Virus record (IMG/VR): IMGVR_UViG_3300006921_000065
Coordinates: 1 to 34,254 of that record
Length of the DNA: 34,254 nt
Source: a virus
Reading direction: 5' to 3' (one strand)
A program made the translations under genes and the position numbers. Positions 25,714-32,579 of the stretch are shown piece by piece; positions within the stretch are counted from its first letter, which is position 1, and each line of letters starts with the position of its first letter. The notes beneath the pieces are model-generated. The model was given only the letters and a program-made list of their open reading frames with translations. It did no database searches and was not told the origin of the DNA.

Positions 25714-27000
25714 TTATTTTTTAAGTTTAAATTTAAAACTAGTAGAATCATCACCTAATACTTTTGCTTTTATACCTCCAACTTCTACTCCAGTAAAAGC
25801 TTGTCTGGATCCCATACTTATGTTTTTAGATTTAGTAATACTATCCTTGATAGCATCAGCTTTACCCTGTTCATAAAAATGTTTAGCAATAGCATCAGAG
25901 TTCATGGCAGTAAATAAAGATTTATGATAATTCTTAGCATCTGACATTTCATTATTTTTATTCAAAAACTTTTTGACAAAATTATTAATGTCGCTTTGAT
26001 TTTCTTTTACTTTATTTGTCTCCTTAACATTAAACCTATATTTTTTATCTCCAACATCATATTCAAAACCTTTGAACTGATCATTAAAGACTTCATTTGT
26101 TTTATTTAAGAAGACTGACTTCTGCTTTTCTACTACTTTTTCAGACTCTTCAGTCTCTTTTTTGTAACGATTAAAAAAATCAATAGCTTTTTGCTGTTCA
26201 GGAGCTAACTTAGATCCCATTTTGATTTCTTCATAATATTTAGACTTTAATCCGTCTAAGTAAATTTTAGCGTTAGCAACTTGCTCTTTAAACGCTAATT
26301 TTTTTCTTTTAATATCTTTTGCTTCATCAACCTCTTCATCAAAAGAGAATGAGTCTTCAATAAGAAAATTTATTTCATCACTTGTTAAGTGAGGCTTTGT
26401 TTGTTTATAGTAATCTAATAATAATGAATTATCATCTAGCTTACTGTAATCTTGATTTAGTCTAACATAATCTTCTAGACTTCCTCCAGTTTCTTTCATA
26501 AAGTCAACTACCTTTTGTATGTTTTCAGGTAAATCAACTCCTGTTTCTTTTTGTTCTTCTACAGCCTCTTTAACTTCTTCAGTTAATTGCTGTGTTTCTT
26601 GCTTAACTTCCTCTTCTTTTTTTTCTTCCTCTTGTTCTTCTTTTATTTCTTCAAGAACAGGTTGTTCTTCTACTTTTTCTTTTTCTTCTTCTTGTCCGGA
26701 AGATTCTTCATTTGTTTCTTGCTCGTTTTTTTCTTGAACCTCTGAAATAGTTTCGGGTTCGTTGCTGCTAGAAACCTCATCTGTGCTTTGCTCTTGAACG
26801 GCATCTTCTTTTTCTTCTTCTTCTTTTACTATTGGTTTTGATAAGTTAACTTTTATAACATCATCAGTTAACTGTCCTTTTAATGAGGGTCTACCCCTCT
26901 TCTTTTTAACTTGTACTTTTTCTTCCACAGGTTTTTCCTGTGTGGTAGCAGTAGACTCGTTTTTATCCACCACTACTTCTTCTATTGTTTTTTCTTCCAT
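25714..27000 (-). CDS. Capsid scaffolding protein (428 aa)
   Basis: The N-terminal 150 residues are extremely rich in Glu, Lys and Gln with long acidic runs, probably disordered. The following helical part has ENIQKVVDFMKETGGSLEDY, then LNQDYSKLDDNSLLLDYY, and LIEDSFSFDEEVDEAKDI. A basic C-terminal end (TSFKFKLKK) would bind the capsid protein. This organisation, directly upstream of the capsid gene, is that of a scaffold, which directs shell assembly and is then released. I recognise the middle block from scaffold genes of marine phages. No protease catalytic triad is seen. The leader is the 17-base element shared with the 279-residue gene. Confidence 0.82.
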   Translation of the reverse strand: MEEKTIEEVVVDKNESTATTQEKPVEEKVQVKKKRGRPSLKGQLTDDVIKVNLSKPIVKEEEEKEDAVQEQSTDEVSSSNEPETISEVQEKNEQETNEESSGQEEEKEKVEEQPVLEEIKEEQEEEKKEEEVKQETQQLTEEVKEAVEEQKETGVDLPENIQKVVDFMKETGGSLEDYVRLNQDYSKLDDNSLLLDYYKQTKPHLTSDEINFLIEDSFSFDEEVDEAKDIKRKKLAFKEQVANAKIYLDGLKSKYYEEIKMGSKLAPEQQKAIDFFNRYKKETEESEKVVEKQKSVFLNKTNEVFNDQFKGFEYDVGDKKYRFNVKETNKVKENQSDINNFVKKFLNKNNEMSDAKNYHKSLFTAMNSDAIAKHFYEQGKADAIKDSITKSKNISMGSRQAFTGVEVGGIKAKVLGDDSTSFKFKLKK

Positions 27001-27017
27001 GATATAATATAATATAA
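27001..27017 (-). promoter_or_regulatory. 17-base AT leader repeated before two genes (copy 2)
   Basis: The same 17 bases as at 24102-24118, directly against the scaffold ATG, with a poly-A/T stretch upstream. Confidence 0.5.
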
Positions 27018-27034
27018 ATTAAAAAATTGTTTTA

Positions 27035-29116
27035 TTATCCTTCTAGAGTTTCTATTCTAGATTTAAGATCTTCTATAATAACTTGTTGCTCTTGGATTGC
27101 TTTGACTAATCCTACATAAATTGCATTTTTTTCCAAACCAAATCTTTGATCACCGTCATAATCAAATTCCGATACTGATTCGGGAATTATCTCTTTTACT
27201 TCTTGAGCAATAAAACCAAATTGTTTCTTTGAGTTTTTATCTCCGTCTAACCAATTAAATTTTACTGATCTTAATTTTAATATTTCAGATAATCCGTAAT
27301 CAATATTTTCAATGTTTGTTTTTAATCTTGAATCAGATGGGTCAGTATTTGTTAAAATTCCTGCTCCTGTCGAAAAAACATCACCACTTCCTAAATCATT
27401 TACTTTTACAGATGTTGAATACATTTGCCCTGTAATATTAACACCAGATGCTGTAATATTTGCAGTATTTGTAGCACCAGCTGTAAATATCAGTGTATTA
27501 TCACTATGAGTATATGTTATCCCACCTACATCAGTATCATCAGTATCTCCAAATTTAACAGAACCTTGACCAGAGGTTGATGATACAATAGTCATTCCCA
27601 CTGAAGCCACACCGGGATCAATAATAAAATCGTCTGCCACTGATTCTACACTAGTAGTACCAGTTCCGCATCTAAGTGTACTATTTTGAACTAGTGTACC
27701 ATTAGATTTAAGAGTCGTTCTATTTGTTAAACTCGCATTATTTCCAGTGGGTTTAGTACCAAAAACAATATCCATACCTCCTGCATCTGCTCCAAACGCT
27801 TCTGCTGCCTGAACTTTAATTTCAGCACCAACAGTTATAGCATCACTTCCATCTGATTCATCTGGAGCTTGAAATTGCATTTTACCTATGGCATTTTCTG
27901 AGGCAATTGCTGTTTTACTTGTTTGAAAAGTAAGTACTGCTGCATCAGCAACAGTATTTTTTAATATAACACCTTTATTGTGCTCGTGTTTTAAAGTAAC
28001 ATCTCCATTTGCACCAAAAACAAATCCTTTATCATCTGCACTTGTTGCTATATCACCATTTTCTACTACTAAATTTCCTCCACTACCAGAAGCACCAAAA
28101 GTAAATGCTTGATTACCATTAGTGTAAATTCTTATTTCACCTCCATTACCAGATGATGAAATACCAGACTGACCAGTCGCTAAAGCAGTTCCTTCAAACT
28201 CTATTCCTTGTGTAGAAATTACAACTCCATCAGCTTCAATTTTTAAAGCATCAGCATCAGTGGCAGACCCAATCGTACCAGCATCTGGTATTTTAATGTT
28301 ACCTGCAAAAGTTGCATTTTGACTAGCACTTATACTTAATGCTAAAGTAGCACTATCACCATCATTATTTCCACCATTATAAAACTCCATTACACCGCTA
28401 GAGCCTCTAATTTCTAAGTCATTACCACCAAGTTTGATATATGAGTTGTACTCAGTACCACCTGTTTGTGTAAGCTGAAGAGTAGGTGTTGAACTTTTAC
28501 TTATTTGGACATCTCCTCCTTCAAAAGTTGCATCACCTGCAAAAGTTACATCACCTCCAGATCCTATTGTCATCGCACTAGTTGCACTAGTATGACCTAT
28601 TGTTGTGCCATTTATAATAATATTATCAACTGTTAATGTTGTAAGTGTACCAAGTGAAGTAATATTACTTTGTGCTGCACCAGTTACTGTAGCTGCTGTC
28701 CCAGATGCATTTCCTGTAACATTACCTGTTAATGGTCCAGCAAAAGCATCAGCTGTTACTGTACCATCAAAAAATGCATCTTTAAACTCTAAGGATGAAG
28801 TGCCTAAATCTATTTGATTAGTAGTTGCTGGAGCTAATACAGAAGAAGTTAGTGTTAATCTATTTGCATTATCTACTTTAAAATCTATTTCATTAACTGT
28901 ACCAAAATCAATAGCAGTTTGTGCATCTTCACCTATAATAAGATCAGTGGCAAGTATAGAATTAATATTTGTTTGTGCTGCTGTTAACACTTGACCAGTA
29001 AGGTTACCAGTAACATTACCAGTGACGGTATTTATAAACGCTGTAGACCAACGCTTTGCTGTTACACCAATCCCACCTTCTCCGTTATCGTTAGGTACTA
29101 TGTTTTTAGTTGCCAT
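27035..29116 (-). CDS. Fibre/appendage protein with C-terminal S74 self-cleaving chaperone (693 aa)
   Basis: Residues 1-560 are low-complexity beta repeats with GNVTGNLTG-type and TFAGDATFEGG-type strands, typical of trimeric phage fibres. The last 100 residues are a full peptidase-S74 domain: SDSRLKTNI (Ser594, Lys599), GLSEILKLRSVKFNW, KQFGFIAQEVKEIIPESV, then a coiled-coil end (VKAIQEQQVIIEDLKSRIETLEG). In this family Ser and Lys catalyse autocleavage before the Ser once the fibre trimer has folded, releasing the chaperone. It is probably a receptor-binding or head fibre. Its position between the small head genes and the scaffold, not among the tail genes, suggests a head-attached fibre (inference). 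Confidence 0.85.
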   Translation of the reverse strand: MATKNIVPNDNGEGGIGVTAKRWSTAFINTVTGNVTGNLTGQVLTAAQTNINSILATDLIIGEDAQTAIDFGTVNEIDFKVDNANRLTLTSSVLAPATTNQIDLGTSSLEFKDAFFDGTVTADAFAGPLTGNVTGNASGTAATVTGAAQSNITSLGTLTTLTVDNIIINGTTIGHTSATSAMTIGSGGDVTFAGDATFEGGDVQISKSSTPTLQLTQTGGTEYNSYIKLGGNDLEIRGSSGVMEFYNGGNNDGDSATLALSISASQNATFAGNIKIPDAGTIGSATDADALKIEADGVVISTQGIEFEGTALATGQSGISSSGNGGEIRIYTNGNQAFTFGASGSGGNLVVENGDIATSADDKGFVFGANGDVTLKHEHNKGVILKNTVADAAVLTFQTSKTAIASENAIGKMQFQAPDESDGSDAITVGAEIKVQAAEAFGADAGGMDIVFGTKPTGNNASLTNRTTLKSNGTLVQNSTLRCGTGTTSVESVADDFIIDPGVASVGMTIVSSTSGQGSVKFGDTDDTDVGGITYTHSDNTLIFTAGATNTANITASGVNITGQMYSTSVKVNDLGSGDVFSTGAGILTNTDPSDSRLKTNIENIDYGLSEILKLRSVKFNWLDGDKNSKKQFGFIAQEVKEIIPESVSEFDYDGDQRFGLEKNAIYVGLVKAIQEQQVIIEDLKSRIETLEG

Positions 29117-29135
29117 GTTATTTTTGTTTTATCTT

Positions 29136-29468
29136 TTATTTACTAACATATTTTCTAACAACAGTTGGTGTTGCTTTTTTTTGTATTTCAGCCTCAATCC
29201 TAGTTTTATAATTGTTTATTTCATCTGTAGCAAGTATATCTTCAATCCAACCAGTTACATCAGATTCTTTTAAATCTGCAAACTCTGTAAAACTAGAAAG
29301 ATCTGAAGTATCTATTTCTTGAGCACCAGTTAATGATGATGAATTTTTTTCCGATGTATCATCTACACCTGTTAGTTCCCAATATACTTTAAATATTACA
29401 TCTGATTTACCACTTTTTGTTGGGTAGGTATCTACAGATTTTGTGTCCCATGTATATATTATTGCCAT
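29136..29468 (-). CDS. Conserved phage protein, DUF7936-like (110 aa)
   Basis: The pattern IYTWDTKSVDTYP near the start, then VIFKVYWELTG, a middle EFADLKESDVTGWIED segment (62-77) and a final EAEIQKKATPTVVRK is one I recognise from short marine phage proteins (I associate it with DUF7936). It is usually found beside fibre or head genes. Function unknown; virion association is likely from its location. It has no Cys and no membrane segment. The leader contains AATAAAACA directly before the ATG. Confidence 0.72.
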   Translation of the reverse strand: MAIIYTWDTKSVDTYPTKSGKSDVIFKVYWELTGVDDTSEKNSSSLTGAQEIDTSDLSSFTEFADLKESDVTGWIEDILATDEINNYKTRIEAEIQKKATPTVVRKYVSK

Positions 29469-29495
29469 TGTTTTATTATTTTATGTTTTTATTTT

Positions 29496-29735
29496 TTATT
29501 TAGGTGTTAAATCTCCATTACCATCTACATTCCAATACCCTTCTTCGCTAGGTGACTCTGCAGGTGTTAGTTCTGTACTAGTTACATCCCAACAATCACT
29601 AAAGTCATAAGCAATACCATCTCTAGGTGTTAAATCACCACCAACCACATCCCACACATAATCTTCTATTGCAGTGGCAGTTGTACCACCACCAACCATA
29701 GAAGATAAATCTATACTTAATCCTAACCCCGGCAT
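29496..29735 (-). CDS. Small virion-type protein with three WDV...LTP repeats (79 aa)
   Basis: Not recognised as a named family. After a short Gly-rich start it has three similar units: YVWDVVGGDLTPRD (26-39), CWDVTSTELTPAES (48-61) and YWNVDGNGDLTPK (67-79). Each has an aromatic-W, V, and L-T-P. Acidic and lacking Lys except at the end. Its start overlaps the previous stop (TAATG), so it is coupled to the 130-residue protein. A structural or fibre-attachment role is possible; the evidence is only position and composition. Confidence 0.65.
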   Translation of the reverse strand: MPGLGLSIDLSSMVGGGTTATAIEDYVWDVVGGDLTPRDGIAYDFSDCWDVTSTELTPAESPSEEGYWNVDGNGDLTPK

Positions 29736-30127
29736 TAGTATCCTAAGTAAGCGATTACACCACCATCAGCATCTGCGTCAATACTAAAGCTATCCCATCT
29801 TCCAAATATTGTAAGACCCTTTGGAAATACTGTTAAATCACTATCAAGATGTGCATTAATAATTTGACCTCCAGCTGCACTCCCAGCGTTTGGTGTATTA
29901 GATGTGCCTGCTCCACCTTCACCTGTATCATCACCAACACAAATACCAGTTTTTCCATCTGAAGCAGAATCTTGAGGTGTTGGAGATAAAGTGTTAAATG
30001 TTGTGTCAGATAAAAATTGTATTGCAATTATTTTACGATCATCTGGCGGAACTACAGTTGTAGTTGTATTTGTAAATATAGATCCGTTTTGCCCAAAGTC
30101 GTAACCTGTTCCGAAATGTATACTCAT
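29735..30127 (-). CDS. Probable head or fibre-associated virion protein (130 aa)
   Basis: Beta-rich, Gly/Thr/Asp-rich. It starts with HFGTGYDFGQ, includes DDRKIIAIQFLSDTTFNTL at 29-47 and ends in FPKGLTIFGRWDSFSIDADA then GGVIAYLGY. The end (KGLTIFGRW-SF----D-GGVIAYLG) is one I recognise from small marine-phage proteins. It lies directly after the portal gene, where decoration or accessory head proteins often lie. No enzyme motif. Function unknown. Confidence 0.7.
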   Translation of the reverse strand: MSIHFGTGYDFGQNGSIFTNTTTTVVPPDDRKIIAIQFLSDTTFNTLSPTPQDSASDGKTGICVGDDTGEGGAGTSNTPNAGSAAGGQIINAHLDSDLTVFPKGLTIFGRWDSFSIDADADGGVIAYLGY

Positions 30128-30154
30128 TTTGTTTTTGTTTTATTTATGTTTTAT

Positions 30155-32578
30155 TTATCTAGGTTCAAAACTACCTAAGTTAAAATTACCACTTAATATA
30201 TCATTACCTGATGACTCAAAGTTTCTAGGTGGTTTATCTTTTTTTCTTTGATCAATTAATTGAGATTGCTGAGATGCTTGAATTTTAGTTCTTTCATCTT
30301 TACGATCTTCTTTTTGCTTTTCTCTGGTTTTTAAAGATTCAACTTCCATGTTTTTTAATTGCATGTTCATTTGAAACTCTAATTGCATCAATTCTTTTTT
30401 AGCAAAAACTTCTTGTTCCATTTTTTGAGATTCTAGTTGAGCTTTTAATTGTTCCATTTGACTCTCTATTTGAACCATTGATTGTTTTTTCTGAACTTCT
30501 GCTTGTGCTGCAACTTGTTGTGCTTGAGCATTTGCTTGAGCTTGAGCTTGTATATTTTGTTGAGCAACTAGTTGATCTTTTTGGAACTTCTTTATTCTTT
30601 TTATTTTTAAAAGTTGATTAGCAAGTTTTATATTTTTTATTTGTCTTAAGTCTATTGCATCTTCTAAATCTATTCCTTGCTGTGAAATTGCCGCTTGTAT
30701 GTTATTTTCAAATATTGCTTTTTCTTCCTCATCTGGTTCTAACTCTAAAAATATACCAAAGTCATGTAGATGTAAGTTATGTAATTCATCTAAAGTAGCA
30801 ACATTATGAACACCTATACTTTGAATAAATGCATCTCTTGTTGGTGAATATTCAAGAACATCAGATATTCTAAGAGATAAACACTCAGCAGTTTCTGCTG
30901 TTAAGAATAAACCTGATTGTAATATGTGTCTAGTTGCAGTATTAGAATTTGCTGCTGCAAGTTTTTGAACACCCACTAAAGCATTTTTATCTGGGACACT
31001 ACCATCTCTTGCCTCATTTAATCCAGTAACATCTCTTATCATCTGTAAGTAATAGTTATAATTACCTATTAATGATTGCATCTTAGCTCCACCACTACCA
31101 CTCGCTATTTCTTGTATAGGTACTTTACCCGGATTCATATCTCCGTCAGATGTTAAGGATCTACCAACTATACTACCAGTTTGGAAGAACATGTTTAGTG
31201 CCTCTTGTGGATTGTAATTAGTTCCGTTACCAAGATCAACTTCAGCTATACCATCAGCATCTAAATAAACACCATCAGGTATTAATCTAGACATTACCTG
31301 TTGAAGTTTTAAGTGAGTTAACTGAATCATGTCAGCAAAACCAGTGATCCTACTTACTAAAGATTCTATTCTACCTTTATAAAGTCTAGGTGCTACTATA
31401 GAATAATTCATTTTTACTTTAGAATTATCACTTTTAGGTCTCATCATATTAGTAGCCATATCCCACTTTAATAACATTTTAGTTCCAAGAACTAAAACTC
31501 CTTCATATAATACTTCAATAGATCTAGATATTTTTTCAAAATTAGAATCTAAAACTTCTATTGGAGGGTTAAATGTATCATCTTTAACTATAACTTTAGT
31601 GCCTCCTGTAGCGGTCTCTTTTATTTTATAAACTTCATTCATATATGTTTTGTAATTAAAATACAAAACATCTATTTGGTTGTTATCACTTTCATCATAT
31701 AAAGATCTATTATTGGGCATCCCTGCGTTATTTGGCTGCATGGATATTTCTTTTAAATCTTCATTAGTAAGATTAGGAAATTGTTTTTTTAATTCATTTA
31801 TTGGAATTGTTTTTACTTCCCCAGCATAATAAATATCATCAAAATAAGGTGACTCAGTATAAGAGTGAACTAAATAAGCAGGATCAACATATTCAATTTT
31901 AATTCCTTCAGATTCAGTGAAAGTATTTTTTACACATCCAATACCTATTACAGTAAGATCATAATAAAACCTTTTCTTTATAAGTTCATATTTATTTGAT
32001 TCAAACAAAACATTTATAGCTTGTTCTTCTGCTATTTCGATTGCTTGCTTATAAGTTAGTTGCATGTGTAATGCAAGTTCTTCTTCATTTTCAGGTAATT
32101 CTAATTGATTACTAACAGACATATCAAAATCAAAAGCAGATTTAGTATAATCATTTAAATCTTTTGTCATCATGTCTGTTAATAAATTAGTCATATATTG
32201 AGTTCTTTTATTAACTCCATTTGGATCCTGAGAATATGCTTTTATATCATAAGTTCTTTCAGCAATACCATTAACAACAATATCTACAAACTTAGGTATT
32301 ATTGGGACTGGTTTCCAGTCTAAGTTAAGGTAAGACAAATCACCGTTTATAGATAGTTCATCTTTATATTTTTGTATAGATTGCTCCCCTCTAGCATATA
32401 ATCTTAATCTGTGAAATGAATCAAAGTTAGTTCTGAATCTATCATTTCCATAGTCTGTATAATAAAACCATTCGTTCTCTATAGCTTTAGCAATTTTTAG
32501 ACCATACTCTGGACTCATCTTTTCAAGATCACTAACTACCTGACTTGGGAAATAACTTTTAATACCTGATTGAGCCAT
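30155..32578 (-). CDS. Portal protein (807 aa)
   Basis: Near the start is PEYGLKIAKAIENEWFYY, then RLYARGEQSIQKYKDEL and SYLNLDWKPVPIIPKFVD (82-99), which I recognise as the portal of crAss-like and marine relatives. The length of about 800 residues is in the range of that group. The central region (GSIVGRSLTSDGDM, RDVTGLNEARDGS near 520-540) fits the conserved clip/stem part. The last 150 residues are Gln/Lys-rich coiled coil (QAQANAQAQQVAAQAEVQKK and following), ending in a disordered basic tail with SGNFNLGSFEPR. Portals form a dodecameric ring at one vertex for DNA entry and exit. The gene begins 1 base after the terminase stop. Leader: AATAAAACAATAAT, no Shine-Dalgarno. Confidence 0.88.
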   Translation of the reverse strand: MAQSGIKSYFPSQVVSDLEKMSPEYGLKIAKAIENEWFYYTDYGNDRFRTNFDSFHRLRLYARGEQSIQKYKDELSINGDLSYLNLDWKPVPIIPKFVDIVVNGIAERTYDIKAYSQDPNGVNKRTQYMTNLLTDMMTKDLNDYTKSAFDFDMSVSNQLELPENEEELALHMQLTYKQAIEIAEEQAINVLFESNKYELIKKRFYYDLTVIGIGCVKNTFTESEGIKIEYVDPAYLVHSYTESPYFDDIYYAGEVKTIPINELKKQFPNLTNEDLKEISMQPNNAGMPNNRSLYDESDNNQIDVLYFNYKTYMNEVYKIKETATGGTKVIVKDDTFNPPIEVLDSNFEKISRSIEVLYEGVLVLGTKMLLKWDMATNMMRPKSDNSKVKMNYSIVAPRLYKGRIESLVSRITGFADMIQLTHLKLQQVMSRLIPDGVYLDADGIAEVDLGNGTNYNPQEALNMFFQTGSIVGRSLTSDGDMNPGKVPIQEIASGSGGAKMQSLIGNYNYYLQMIRDVTGLNEARDGSVPDKNALVGVQKLAAANSNTATRHILQSGLFLTAETAECLSLRISDVLEYSPTRDAFIQSIGVHNVATLDELHNLHLHDFGIFLELEPDEEEKAIFENNIQAAISQQGIDLEDAIDLRQIKNIKLANQLLKIKRIKKFQKDQLVAQQNIQAQAQANAQAQQVAAQAEVQKKQSMVQIESQMEQLKAQLESQKMEQEVFAKKELMQLEFQMNMQLKNMEVESLKTREKQKEDRKDERTKIQASQQSQLIDQRKKDKPPRNFESSGNDILSGNFNLGSFEPR

Positions 32579-32579
32579 A

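Noticed and set aside
26519-26737. Ser/Cys-rich plus-strand frame
   Set aside because: This is the complement of the Glu/Lys runs of the scaffold; GAA/GAG reads as TTC/TCT on the other strand.
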